A DNA stretch of 64,000 bases from Hyphomicrobiales bacterium (GCA_900473045.1 UCKS01000018.1:1-64000); one strand, 5' to 3'. Shown: positions 44,697 to 54,450, counted from the stretch's first letter. Notes: generated from the sequence alone by a model not told the origin. Translations and numbers: made by a program.

Positions 44697-45566
44697 TCAG
44701 GCAGAGGCAGCGGTTTGCGAGGCAAAGTCGCGGTAGGAGTGGAGCGGACGGCCGAGAAGCGTCGTCAGGCGCTCGACGTCACCACCCTCGGGCAGCATTC
44801 CGTCGGACAGGAAGCGTTCGCCCATAATTCGCATGTCATAGGCCATCCAAGACGGCATGAACTGCTTGAGGTTCTGTTCGAAAGCGGCCGTATCGCCGCC
44901 GCCGGAGTTGATCTGACGGCCAAGAACGTCCGACCAGATAGCAGCGATATCCGTGCCGGTGAGTGTGTCAGGACCGACCAGGTTGATGCGATTGGTCGGA
45001 AGCGGCTGTGCGGCCCGTTCGCGTCGCAGCAGTTCAATTGCAGCAATCTCCGCGATATCGCGGACGTCGATCATGGCAAGGCCCTTGGTCCCGACGGGCA
45101 TCGGGTAGACGCCATAGCCAGTGATGACGTCTTTGATCGTCAGATCGTTCTGGATAAAGTAGGCCGGACGCAGGATCGTGGCGTTCATGCCCATCTGCTC
45201 GATCATTCGTTCGACGCCGAATTTGCCGGCAAAATGCGGCACGTTCACGTAGATGTCCGAGTGAATCACAGACAGGTAAACGATCCGCTCAACGCCCGCA
45301 GAGCGCGCGACATTAAGGGCGATCAAAGCCTGGGTAAATTCGTCTGGTGCCACACCGTTCAGCAGGAACAGCGTCGACACACCATCGAAGGCGGTACGCA
45401 GGGAGTCGACGTCGAGAAAGTCACCTTTGACGACGGCAAGACCCGCCGGGAAACTGGCCTTGGAAGGGTCGCGGACGAGAGCGCGGATATCAGCGCCGCT
45501 ATTGACGAGATGCTGGATGACTTGGCCGCCGATATTGCCGGTGGCGCCGGTAACGAGAATGGTCAT
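44697..45566 (-). CDS. NmrA-type NAD(P)-binding oxidoreductase
   Basis: 289 residues. Atypical short-chain dehydrogenase of the NmrA/QOR2 group: nucleotide motif TGATGNIGGQVIQHL, VVKGDFLDVDSLRTAFDGV, and ATILRPAYFIQND. It lacks the classical YxxxK pair, as usual for NmrA-like redox sensors or quinone reductases. It is divergent from a LysR gene, which probably controls it; the shared promoter region is about 95 bases. Confidence 0.85.
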   Translation of the reverse strand: MTILVTGATGNIGGQVIQHLVNSGADIRALVRDPSKASFPAGLAVVKGDFLDVDSLRTAFDGVSTLFLLNGVAPDEFTQALIALNVARSAGVERIVYLSVIHSDIYVNVPHFAGKFGVERMIEQMGMNATILRPAYFIQNDLTIKDVITGYGVYPMPVGTKGLAMIDVRDIAEIAAIELLRRERAAQPLPTNRINLVGPDTLTGTDIAAIWSDVLGRQINSGGGDTAAFEQNLKQFMPSWMAYDMRIMGERFLSDGMLPEGGDVERLTTLLGRPLHSYRDFASQTAASA

Positions 45567-45662
45567 GGGATTTTCTCCGGGTTGGTATGGCTTGACACCC
45601 GGAATATGTCTGGTTCACTATTAAACCAATAGACTATTAAACTAGACAGTTCGTCTCACCAA

Positions 45663-46563
45663 TGGAACGATCACGGATCTCGTCGCCCTTGCCGATTTCA
45701 ACCTTGTCGCGCGTCACGGTGGCTTCGGCAAAGCCGCGCGGGCTTCTGGCCGTCCCAAAGCGACCTTATCCCGACGGGTGACAGAACTGGAGGCTGCCCT
45801 TCAGCTTCGGCTGTTTGAACGTGGCGCGCGCAACCTGAAACTCACCGAAGAAGGGCGTGCCCTTCATGAGCGGACAGCCGCTCTGCTGACGGAGCTCGAC
45901 GAAACGGCGGCCACCATCGCGGCGGGCGGGGACAAGCCGCGCGGCAGGTTACGGATCAGCGCGCCGCTCTTGTTTTCGCAGACTGCCATGGGTCGGATCG
46001 CGGCGGGCTTTGCACTGAACTATCCCGACGTGCGGTTGGAAGTCACGACAGAGGACCGAGCTGTAGACATGATCGAGGAGGGCTATGATCTGGTCATCCG
46101 GGTCAATCCGGACCCAGACGAAAGTCTTGTCGGCCGAGCCTTTCTGCGTGATCGCCTGGTCGTGGTGGCAAGCCCCGATCTTCCCCGCCCAGTGGCAGAT
46201 CTCGCAGCGCCTGGTGTCCTGCGCGGGGCTGGCGATCGGCAGACCTGGAATGTCGTGACGCCAGAAGGACCCGCGACCATCAGGATCGAGCCCATCCTCG
46301 CCTTGTCGTCACTTATCATGGTTCGGGATGCCGTGCGAGCGGGCGTCGGCGCTGCTCGTATGCCGATTTCGCTGGTATGTCACGATCTGGACGACGGCAC
46401 TTTGCTGCAATGGGGCGATATAGAGGGCTCCGAGGTTGCGTTGTGGGCGCTTTACCCTTCGCGGCGACTGCTCAGCGCGCGTGTCTCTTCCTTCCTGGAT
46501 TTTCTGGAGCAGGCTTTTCCCAACGGAACGCCCGATGAACTGGCGGCCTACATCGGCAGGTAA
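45663..46563 (+). pseudogene. LysR-family regulator with broken start
   Basis: The wHTH and effector domains are all in one frame: DLVALADFNLVARHGGFGKA, GRPKATLSRRVTELEAALQL, then a LysR substrate domain with RLRISAPLLFSQTAMGRIAA and SLVGRAFLRDRLVVVASPD. That frame has no start codon upstream of the helix-turn-helix after the TAG at 45643. The natural ATG at 45663 is one base out of frame (ATGGAACG then ATCACG), so a single-base deletion at codon 3 is the simplest explanation. Translation from GTG 45778 would lack the DNA-binding helix. It is likely inactive, or the base is a sequencing error. Confidence 0.75.
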
Positions 46564-46597
46564 GGGACCGCCTGTTCCACATTTTGCACTGCCAGCG

Positions 46598-47497
46598 TTA
46601 GCCAGCAGTGTTTACCCGCGAATAAGCGCCGGGCGGCATTCCTACATGCCGACTGAACGCCACGCTGAAGGCGCTTGCCGAGCCATAGCCGACCCGTTGC
46701 GCGATCTCGGCTGTGGCAACATCCTTGCGAAGGAATTCCTTCGCCAGCGCCATACGCCAGCCGGTCGCGTACTCCATAGGGGGCACGCCGACTTCCTTTC
46801 GGAAACGATCGAAAAAGGTCGAACGGGACATGGCGGCATCCCGCGCGAGTGTTTCCACCGTCATGCTGCGGCCGGGATCCGCATGAATCCGGCGCAAAGT
46901 CGGCGCCAGCAGCGGATCGGCCATGCCGCGCAGGAGACCGGGCGGGGCCGCCGCACTTGCTGTTGATCGCAAAGCTTCGATCAACAGCACCTCCAGCAAC
47001 CGGTGAAGCACCATCGCACGGGCGGTACGGTCGGCTCTCGTTTCGTCGTTTATCATCCCGACCAGCATCATCAGCCGCTCTTCGCCCTGGACATGGATGA
47101 CCTCCGGTACCAACGAGACGAGAAGAACCTTGTCATCCGAGCCAAAGGCACAATGACCAACCATCGCCTTGATTTCAACGGGCGCTTCGGGGTCTCCGAG
47201 CCGGAAGACGCCCGGGCTGGTCTCCAAACGCTGGGCAAGCGCTCCTCGCGGCGGCGGCTCCAGGCTGCTCATCGTGAACGAGAAGATTTCCGGAACCAGC
47301 ACGAAGTCGCCCGCCGTCAGCAAAATTGGCTCACGACCGGTGATCGTCATCCGGCAATGGCCTTCGACCACGGCGCAGTAAAAGGGGCTTCCAAGTTCCG
47401 TGCGCTCGACGAGCCACTGACCGCCGCCTGTCACCAGCTTTGAGATCGCCGGGCTTGGCTTGAGCAGGGAAACGACTTCGGCAACTGGATCGGTCAT
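46598..47497 (-). CDS. AraC-family regulator with cupin-type sensor domain
   Basis: 299 residues. The N-terminal half matches the AraC_binding_2/cupin_6 type (SPFYCAVVEGHCRMTITGRE, LLTAGDFVLVPEIFSFTMSS). The C-terminal half is a double helix-turn-helix (MTVETLARDAAMSRSTFFDR, DVATAEIAQRVGYGSASAFS). It is divergent from the SDR and hydrolase genes at 47596-49333, which it likely activates in response to a reactive or aromatic compound. The effector is unknown. Confidence 0.9.
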   Translation of the reverse strand: MTDPVAEVVSLLKPSPAISKLVTGGGQWLVERTELGSPFYCAVVEGHCRMTITGREPILLTAGDFVLVPEIFSFTMSSLEPPPRGALAQRLETSPGVFRLGDPEAPVEIKAMVGHCAFGSDDKVLLVSLVPEVIHVQGEERLMMLVGMINDETRADRTARAMVLHRLLEVLLIEALRSTASAAAPPGLLRGMADPLLAPTLRRIHADPGRSMTVETLARDAAMSRSTFFDRFRKEVGVPPMEYATGWRMALAKEFLRKDVATAEIAQRVGYGSASAFSVAFSRHVGMPPGAYSRVNTAG

Positions 47498-47595
47498 GGT
47501 TTTGGACTCATGCTAAAAATTCTCGGACAATCAAATATAGCAAGTCCGAGATGGCTGGTCCATTTCTTGGCAAGTTAATCGGCAGGAGACAGAAG

Positions 47596-48432
47596 ATGCC
47601 AAACATCCTCATCACCAGTTGCTCATCGGGGTTCGTTCTCACTATTGCGCAAACATTTGTGACGGCAGGATGGGACGTGGTCGCGACCATGCGCACTCCG
47701 CAGACCGATCTGATGCCCCATAGCGAAAAGCTCAAAATCCTGCCGCTGGATGTTACGAGCGCGGACAGCATTACGAAGGCGGTCGAAGCGGCCGGTCCGA
47801 TCGATGCTCTGGTCAACAATGCCGGCGTCGGTATGCTCAATGTACTGGAAGGCGCCGAGATGTCGAAATCCGCGAGCTGTTCGAACGAACGTGTTCGGCG
47901 CAATGGCGATGACCAAAGCCGTTCTTCCGCAAATGCGTATCCGTCGGTCAGGCGTTATCGTCAACGTCAGCTCCACCGTCACCATCAAGCTGCTGCCCGA
48001 ACTCACCGTCTACAGTGCCAGCAAGGCAGCGCTGAACACTTTCACCAAAGTCTCGCTCTGGAGGCGGCTCTGTTTGGAGTGCGTGCGAAACTTGTTCTAC
48101 CCGGTTCGGCGCCAACGACCGGGTTTGGAAAAAATGCGGTGGCGCGCATGGGGATGGCGATCCCCGAACCGTATAGCGCATTCGTCCACGACTACCTGAC
48201 AACGCTGCGTTCCGGCACAGAATTCACGACGCCGGAAGACGTGGCAGAGGCCGTCTGGCGTACTGTCACGGATCCGGAAGCGCCTATGAAAACTCCCGCC
48301 GCCGCGGATGCGCAAACCTTTTCCAAGAAGCGGGCCACTCGCTGGCCTGAAGACGATCACCCCGAAATCAACGCTCAGGATCCCGACCATGAACAATCTG
48401 ATCGATCTCGCCAAACATATTCCTACGCCTGA
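47596..48432 (+). pseudogene. Short-chain dehydrogenase with two compensating frameshifts
   Basis: From ATG 47596 (MPNILITSCSSGF, a GxxxGxG-type nucleotide motif) the frame is good to about residue 95 (DALVNNAGVGMLNVLEGAEM). A shift near 47868 moves the coding into another frame (FGAMAMTKAVLPQMRIRRSG, then YSASKAALNTFTK, which holds the catalytic YxxxK). A second shift near 48050 returns to the first frame for SLALEAALFGVRAKLVLPGS to the end. The reading frame between the shifts is scrambled and includes the active site, so the product would be dead. The 3' end overlaps the next gene. Confidence 0.82.
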
Positions 48433-49333
48433 GGCCACGCTCACTGTGGCCTTTACCCCAATCCGTTTGCCGGTGCCCGGCCGCCAACCGCTGGAACTGC
48501 GCCTGACCGCACCGGCGACCGGCGGCAACCTTCCCATCGTTCTGCTGTCGCATGGGTTCGGCCCGTCCAACTATATCCCGTCAAAGGACGGTTACGCCCC
48601 ATTGGCCCAGTTCTGGGCGGAACGTGGTTTCGCGGTGATCCAGCCGACGCATGCGAGTTCGCGCGTCGGTGGCTTGCCTTCGGATGCCCCCGGCGCGCCG
48701 TTCTTCTGGCGCGAGCGCGTCGAGGAGATAAAGGCAATTCTCAACCAGTTGCCGGACGTGGAACGGCAGGCACCCTCCGTTGCTGGTCGTATGGATCATT
48801 CGCGCATTGGCGCCGCCGGTCATTCCTTCGGCGGACACACCGTCGGGCTCCTGTTAGGCGCGCAGCTGAATGGTGAGGATTTCTCCGATCCACGCATCTC
48901 AGCGGGTATCCTTTTGGCTGCGCCCGGACGCGGGGGAAAAGACATGACAGAGGAGAACGCTGCCCGGTTTCCGTTCTTCGACGTTGATTTTTCGACGCTA
49001 ACGACACGCAGCCTTGTCGTTTGCGGTGATACGGATGATCCGCATTTCACAACCCGTGGCCCTGAATGGCATGCGGATGCGTTTCACGATGCGCCGGGCG
49101 CCGAGACCCTGTTGATGATGCATGCCGTTGGGCACGGTCTTGGCGGGATCGCCGGGCTTGACGCAAAGGAAACAGAAATCGAGGCACCGGACGCGCTGGA
49201 AGCTACGAAACGTCTGACCCTTGCCTGGCTTCAAACAATGCTGGGAGCGGATGAAGCTGCATGGACCAGCGCCTGTCTCGCGCTCGAGGATAAAGCGGCC
49301 GCGCTTGCGGATGTAACTCTAAGCCAGCACTAA
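48389..49333 (+). CDS. Alpha/beta hydrolase of the dienelactone hydrolase/PAF-acetylhydrolase type
   Basis: About 314 residues from ATG 48389. The oxyanion region LPIVLLSHGFGPSNYIPSK and the nucleophile elbow IGAAGHSFGGHTVGLL (GxSxG) are clear. An acid is likely at CGDTDDPHF and the His at MMHAVGHGLGG. The substrate is unknown; esters, lactones or chlorinated compounds are typical for the family. It lies just after the damaged SDR under the divergent AraC regulator. Confidence 0.85.
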   Translation: MNNLIDLAKHIPTPEATLTVAFTPIRLPVPGRQPLELRLTAPATGGNLPIVLLSHGFGPSNYIPSKDGYAPLAQFWAERGFAVIQPTHASSRVGGLPSDAPGAPFFWRERVEEIKAILNQLPDVERQAPSVAGRMDHSRIGAAGHSFGGHTVGLLLGAQLNGEDFSDPRISAGILLAAPGRGGKDMTEENAARFPFFDVDFSTLTTRSLVVCGDTDDPHFTTRGPEWHADAFHDAPGAETLLMMHAVGHGLGGIAGLDAKETEIEAPDALEATKRLTLAWLQTMLGADEAAWTSACLALEDKAAALADVTLSQH

Positions 49334-50235
49334 ATTCGGTAAAGTCAATTGGCGGCTAGGTTCGTAGGGGGCCCGGCCGTTGCTGGTTTACTAGTGGCGC
49401 GGGGATGTTCATCGCGAAAGGGCTGTCGAAGCAATCATCAACCTCGGCATTGAGCATGACGTTGACCCTTCTATCAGAATTTCTCGCGGCGTCGCAGTCT
49501 GATGGAAAGCGCCATGGCCTGACCGGCGAAACATCGAGTGGGATGAAGTACTGATCGGTCTTCTGGCCGGGGTGTGGTTGGTCGAGCATAGAGGGGTCGT
49601 GAGCACGCCTCGTATGGTCATTCAGGTGTCGCCCCAAAACCAGCCAAGCGAGGAAGTGCAACATTCATTTCCCGACAATTTCTGACATGTGGCGTTGGCT
49701 TCGACTATTCAGTCGGGGCTTGGAGAGCCACGACGTTGAATTTGGATATCGTCGATGCCTGCGAAAATATTCGTGTGGCGACCGTTCTGTTCTCCAAGGT
49801 CTATCACATCGTCACGAAATGGTATGGATCAGAACCGCGGGAAGCGTTCGATGACGCCGTCCATGCTTGGAGACCGGGCTTTTCGAGGGTAAGTCCGTGT
49901 TCTTCGAGCCACACACCGGAAAGCCGGCGACCAGCGCTTCTGACACAATGTCTGCGGGTCTTGGCGATGCCCGCGCTACGCGAGCCGGAACCGGGATCGC
50001 AGTGCCAGCCACGGGAACGACCCTGCGAGTGCTGATCCCCGCATCGATTTATCGAGAAAAAATGGAACCCGATAGGGTTTCGTCTATCGTTCGGTCACAA
50101 TTCCGCGCCTAACGAGGCTGCTCCGGCGGTTAAATTTGAACGCCATGAGACTTGAAGGCCAGATGAAACTTGCCGCGGTATCGAGCGCATTGGAATACTG
50201 TACTATTGCGTAATCGTTCGAGTAGGAGAAATGCC
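49334..50235. other. Region without a supported gene
   Basis: About 900 bases. Open frames at 49356-49664 (minus) and 49867-50112 (plus) have partly protein-like composition (METGLFEGKSVFFEPHTGKP; GTGIAVPATGTTLRVLIPAS), but lack ribosome sites and recognisable families. They may be remnants of accessory genes. No repeats or RNA were found. Confidence 0.35.
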
Positions 50236-51258
50236 ATGGCACATCACCATTACATAGGCATTTCAATATCGGTGTGGATGGCGGTTACGGCCGTCGCAGG
50301 GGGCACTCATCCGATAGGGGCGGCTGAAGAATCCCTTGCGCCAAAGCGAATTCTCCACGTTTCTCCGTCACTCACCGACAAGGAGGCTGAGAATATCAGC
50401 GGTGCTGCCTGCGCTATCGTGAGCGGAAGGATCCGTCGTGCCTGCTAATCGGCGACAAGAAAAAACGCCAGGTTCTTCGTTCTTAAAGGTGACGCACTGG
50501 TTCCCGGAAAGCGACTATTTCTTCTCAGCGCATACAAGGACGGCCAGCAAACCACGGAATTTGACGACACTGATGGCGAGGGTATCACGTTCTCCAACGG
50601 CATAAACTTCCAGACCGGCTCACACGGGCTGAACAAAAATGGAGACCTTCAGGACTCGCAATATTTCATCTACCGCGTCACCGTAGATCCCGACACAGGG
50701 CTGGCGGACGACTTCGGATCAAAGAAGAAACCGTCGGCTCATGTCGAGCGTTCCGCCAATCTGAGAGCGATTATTCATATCGATCCTCAGCTCTCCAAGC
50801 ATGGCGGTGATGTTCCTGACAAACACGGCACCAACATCGAGGGGATCGCGGTCTTAGGCGACACATTGTATCTCGGATTCAGAGGACCGCTTCTCGATGA
50901 AGCGGCAGTCATGGCATCGATCGGTCTTTCGGACGCGTTTGATAATCCAAAAGCCAAATTCAATCTCTATCGGGTCAACCTCGGGATGGGGCAGGGTGCG
51001 CGAGATATTGCTGCGGCGGGCGATCGTTTTCTAATCCTTTCGGGGCCGGACGGGGACACTGTGGGGCCTGCGGGCGTGCGTCTCTGGAAACCTGGGTCGG
51101 ACGTAAAGTCTTGCCGCGAAATCTTGAAGGCCGGGCCGGTTGACCGCAAACCGGAAGCACTGACAGTTCTTGAAACCACCGACAACCAGTACAAGGTGCT
51201 GATCATGTCCGACGGCGTACGCAATGGGGCTCCGGCAATCTACGTGGTTCCTTGCTGA
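50236..51258 (+). pseudogene. Exported DUF3616 protein, frameshifted twice
   Basis: ATG 50236 (AGGAGAA site) starts a signal peptide (ISISVWMAVTAVAGGTHPIG) and the first part of the mature protein (NISGAACAIVSG). A shift near 50435 and another near 50462, at a run of As, move the coding between frames (DPSCLLIGDKKK, then ARFFVLKGDALVPGKRLFLL). From there the sequence is continuous to the stop at 51256, including NIEGIAVLGDTLYLGFRGPL and ARDIAAAGDRFLILSGPDGD, which match DUF3616, a beta-propeller-like family. Without the shifts the protein would be about 340 residues and periplasmic. Confidence 0.75.
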
Positions 51259-51452
51259 CCAAGTGCACGAACCTTTAGGCGACAAACACCTTCGTGATGT
51301 GGGGTTCGCCGGGGTTACGCTTACCGTGGGACCTGCGTGTAGCCCGAAAACGCGATCAAATGTATCGTCAATAAACTGGAAAGAATATTCAGTGCATATT
51401 GACAGAGACTTAGAACGGTCGTGAACGATTTTCCCTATTCAAGGATCCACCA

Positions 51453-51875
51453 ATGGCTGATGATACGAACCTAACGCCAGCAGTCGATACTGCTTCCGCT
51501 GACACTTCCTCGAAGATAAAAGAAAAGAAGACGCGCGCGCCGCGCAAGCCAAAGGCCTCTGCGGAAGCTGTTTCTGACACTTCGGTAAGCGCTGCGGTAA
51601 AGAAAACCCGCGGCCCGGCAAAGAAAGCAGCGGCGGCAAGCGCGCCTGTTGCGCCCGAGCCGGCGGGTGAGACACCAGCTCGCGCAAAGAAGACGCTGGC
51701 TGCGAAGACGCCTGCCAAGCGGACGCCAAGACAAGTCGAGACCGCGCCGGTTTACACAGATGGCTTTGCCGATCTTCTGAAGCTGGAAGAAGAAAACCAG
51801 AACCTTCGTAAGGCGCTCTCCGACAAGCTCCGTGCCGAAAACGCGGATCTCCGGAAAAAGCTCGGAACAGCTTAA
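51453..51875 (+). CDS. SyrB-like protein
   Basis: 140 residues. The first 90 are a disordered Lys/Ala/Pro-rich stretch with repeated KKTRAPRKP-like and KKTRGPAKK motifs resembling AT-hook or histone-H1-like tails. The C-terminal 45 residues form a helix (FADLLKLEEENQNLRKALSD, LRAENADLRKKLG). This layout is that of SyrB from Sinorhizobium, described as a regulator affecting the symbiotic activator SyrM. DNA binding through the basic tail is inference. It is followed 125 bases later by a second protein with the same kind of C-terminal helix. Confidence 0.75.
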   Translation: MADDTNLTPAVDTASADTSSKIKEKKTRAPRKPKASAEAVSDTSVSAAVKKTRGPAKKAAAASAPVAPEPAGETPARAKKTLAAKTPAKRTPRQVETAPVYTDGFADLLKLEEENQNLRKALSDKLRAENADLRKKLGTA

Positions 51876-51999
51876 ACTTAGACGATTTCATACCGCGACG
51901 GGCGTTAAACCGCGTCATAACTCAAGAAGGGGCTTGCATTGCAAGCCCGCTCTCCCACTCGTTATTATGGAGCCCAGAAAACGAGTCGGGAGACAGTCG

Positions 52000-52602
52000 A
52001 TGAGATCACCATGGCAACTAATCAAGGGGCTCATATCACGCGGCAATCCGGATGAAGCCAGTGCAAGCGTCGATCAGGACTTGCCGATGCCGGATCGGCG
52101 ACGCGAAGTCCTAGGAAAGCGCAGTGTGCCGCAGGGAGAAGTAGAAGAGCACCCGGGCACAAACTCTCAATCTAACACCGACGGGACCGAACCAGACAGG
52201 CAGTCGACTCCTGTGGGAGCAGACGCCGAGATACCTTCTCCAGCTGCGCAAAACGATCCGGTGCCTTTGGAGGTGGCAAACAACGCTGTTTCGGAGGCCG
52301 ATGACAAGTCCGTGTCCGCCGCGCTTGTCGTGCGGGCTGTCGAACGCGATGTAGATTCGGGCCTCGTTTCAACCGCCCCAGGTCATCAACGGGCGAAGGC
52401 GGCTCAAATGCGAGGCAAGGTCGGCAAGTCGACACCTATCAATATAGCCGCAGAGCATCCAGTAGCAGCAAAGAGGACGGCCCTTGATGAAGCCGCCAAG
52501 TCGGACGCCGAAATCAAAAATCTTCGATTGCAGTTGTCTGCGAAACTGCTTGAGCAGAACATGCTGCTACGTCGTATGATTGAGCGCTACGATGACAGGT
52601 GA
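52000..52602 (+). CDS. SyrB-like hypothetical protein with C-terminal coiled coil
   Basis: About 200 residues from ATG 52000 (GGGAGA site; in-frame ATGs at 51967 and 51832 are less likely). Most of the chain is polar and disordered. The end is a leucine-heptad helix, DAEIKNLRLQLSAKLLEQNM, that mirrors the C-terminus of the preceding SyrB-like protein (L/N-LR-L-S-K-L-N pattern). The shared helix suggests the two could pair. The exact role is unknown. Confidence 0.65.
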   Translation: MRSPWQLIKGLISRGNPDEASASVDQDLPMPDRRREVLGKRSVPQGEVEEHPGTNSQSNTDGTEPDRQSTPVGADAEIPSPAAQNDPVPLEVANNAVSEADDKSVSAALVVRAVERDVDSGLVSTAPGHQRAKAAQMRGKVGKSTPINIAAEHPVAAKRTALDEAAKSDAEIKNLRLQLSAKLLEQNMLLRRMIERYDDR

Positions 52603-52806
52603 GCACAGATGTGTTGACTTACTTCTACAGATCCTTTTCAGCGGAGACGGTCCGACGCATTAAATTGAGGCTCCGAATTCAAAGCCATACTGGATCAAGA
52701 TACATTCAATTTAAGAGTCTGGTTTTTGAGCGCGCTATCTAAACTTTGGCAAATCCGTATGGGCAGGGGCCTTTTTTGTCATAGGGGCTACGGTAACTTT
52801 TTGGTC

Positions 52807-53268
52807 TGCCCCCTGAAAAGTGGTCCTTTTTGAAGTATGGCTTATTGGCCGAAGAAGGACATTGAAATGGCAGCGAAAAGACACAAGGCAGAAGAGATCG
52901 TCACGAAGCATCGTCAGGTTGACGTGCTATGCGCAGGGCAAATCGATGGCGGAGACGATCACCGGATGACGAAGCGGCATTGACCGCCGACATCACGGCA
53001 CTCGCTCTCCAGTATGGCCGCTATGGTTATCGTCGCATCACGGCGATGTTTGCACCAGGCGGGCTGGATCGTGAACGTCAAGCGGGTCGCGCGGATATGG
53101 CGGCGGGAGGGGCTGAAGGTCCCATCAAGCAGCCCAAGCGCGGTCGGCTCTGGCTGAACGACAGCTCGTGCATCCGGCTTCGGCCGGAGTACCCCAACCA
53201 TGTCTGGTCCTACGATTTTGTCGAGGACCGGACCCACAATGGAAAGAAAATCCGCATGTTGAAGTCTC
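52807..53268 (+). mobile_element. IS3-family remnant, internally deleted
   Basis: The left part has a terminal-repeat-like start (TGCCCCCTGAAAAGTGGTCC at 52807) and the beginning of OrfA from ATG 52867 (MAAKRHKAEEIVTKHRQVDV). The frame is then lost and the sequence jumps into the middle of OrfB: DEAALTADITALALQYGRYG, then WLNDSSCIRLRPEYPNHVWS and YDFVEDRTHNGKKIRML, which carries the first catalytic Asp of the DDE domain. The element stops at about 53268, where it meets an IS630 fragment. It cannot transpose. Confidence 0.82.
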
Positions 53269-53620
53269 GTCCACTAAGACGAGACGTCCGGGGCACTTTT
53301 GCATAGCGGGTTGACAATGTTCACGCCACTCATCGCGTTCCCGCCGCACGTCGGCGCGTTCGCGTTCCGATGCCAGCAGTGTCTTATTTTTAGGTGAAGC
53401 CAGCCCGGCAGAGCAGCTTTGACAGGTTCGAAGGATCAGCCTTCACACCATGATGCTCTTCCAGCCACGTCGCCAGGTCAGGCATGGTTATGTCCGGTTG
53501 CGCGTCTACCTTGGCGATAATGGCGTTCTGGTAAGGACCCAATTTGCCGCCACCGCCGGGCCGTCCTCGCCGGGACGGCTCGACCGAACCCGTTCGATCA
53601 TGCTTGCGATAGGATCGAAT
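53262..53620 (-). mobile_element. IS630-family transposase remnant
   Basis: Minus strand. From about 53590 the sequence reads KLGPYQNAIIAKVDAQPDIT, then DLATWLEEHHGVKADPSNLS, the helix-turn-helix part of an IS630/Tc1-like transposase. After a small disruption near 53395 it continues as LLASERERADVRRERDEWRE and RLVLVDETST, the first catalytic Asp motif. It ends at 53262 by joining the IS3 remnant. Stops and shifts make it non-functional. Confidence 0.78.
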
Positions 53621-53766
53621 CCGTTTAGTGCACCCGCATTCCGCCTCTTTCCCCTAAGCGGCCGACCGACGGGCGTGTTACCGCACGCAGAACGCGGTAT
53701 CGGCGTTGCCCAAGTGCGGCTATCTATTCGGTGCTGCAACGGACTGACACTCAAGCAGCCGTGTCA

Positions 53767-54450
53767 CTATTCGAAGAGATCGCGGTTGTCAGATTCAATC
53801 TGCGGCAAGTCATTCAAAATGCCGTTCAAATGTGCCTTCATTGCATCCGCCGCAGCATCGGCGTCCCTCGTGTCGATAGCGGCCACGATTTTTTCATGCT
53901 GCGCGATGAGATTGTTCATGGATGCAGGATTGCGGAGCTGCAAATTGCAGACCCTGTCCATATGGGCCTTGATATCTGAAATGGCGTTCCAAGCGAGACC
54001 GCAGCCAGCGCCTTCTGCGATTGCGATGTGAAACTGCTCGTCCTCCCGTCGGAAAGCATTGTGGTCGTGCTCGCACATCGCCACTCTTTGCCGCTGCAAG
54101 ATGCTGTCGATCTTTTTGCGTGTCCAGGTGTCGAAGTTTTCGCTGGCGCGCCGGGCGACAGCAACTTCAATCGCCTCACGTACAAACCGGGCTTCCATCA
54201 TCTGACGGGCTGAAATGCGGACCACAACGGTTCCCCGATTGGGCCGGATTTCAACGAGCTTGGATTTCGCAAGTGCAATCAGTGCTTCCCGGACAGGTTG
54301 CCTGGACACGCCCAGCCGCGAGGCAATCTCCTGCTCTGACAACCGGGATCCGGGCGCAAGGTCGAGACGGATGATCGCCTCGCGCAGGTCGCGTTCGACC
54401 TGAGCTGCCGTCGTTTCCCCGGTTTCAATTTTCAATGTTTCAAGGTTCAT
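53767..54450 (-). CDS. GntR/FadR-family regulator of the uronate operon
   Basis: About 227 residues from ATG 54450 (GAAGAG site); a longer frame to 54510 runs into the repeat that is probably its operator. N-terminal winged helix (PGSRLSEQEIASRLGVSRQP, VREALIALAKSKLVEIRPN) and C-terminal FCD ligand domain (FHIAIAEGAG; HMDRVCNLQLRNPASMNNLI, HEKIVAAID) with the His residues that bind metal or effector. It is divergent from the aldehyde dehydrogenase/transport/KduID operon and probably represses it until a uronate intermediate binds. Confidence 0.9.
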   Translation of the reverse strand: MNLETLKIETGETTAAQVERDLREAIIRLDLAPGSRLSEQEIASRLGVSRQPVREALIALAKSKLVEIRPNRGTVVVRISARQMMEARFVREAIEVAVARRASENFDTWTRKKIDSILQRQRVAMCEHDHNAFRREDEQFHIAIAEGAGCGLAWNAISDIKAHMDRVCNLQLRNPASMNNLIAQHEKIVAAIDTRDADAAADAMKAHLNGILNDLPQIESDNRDLFE

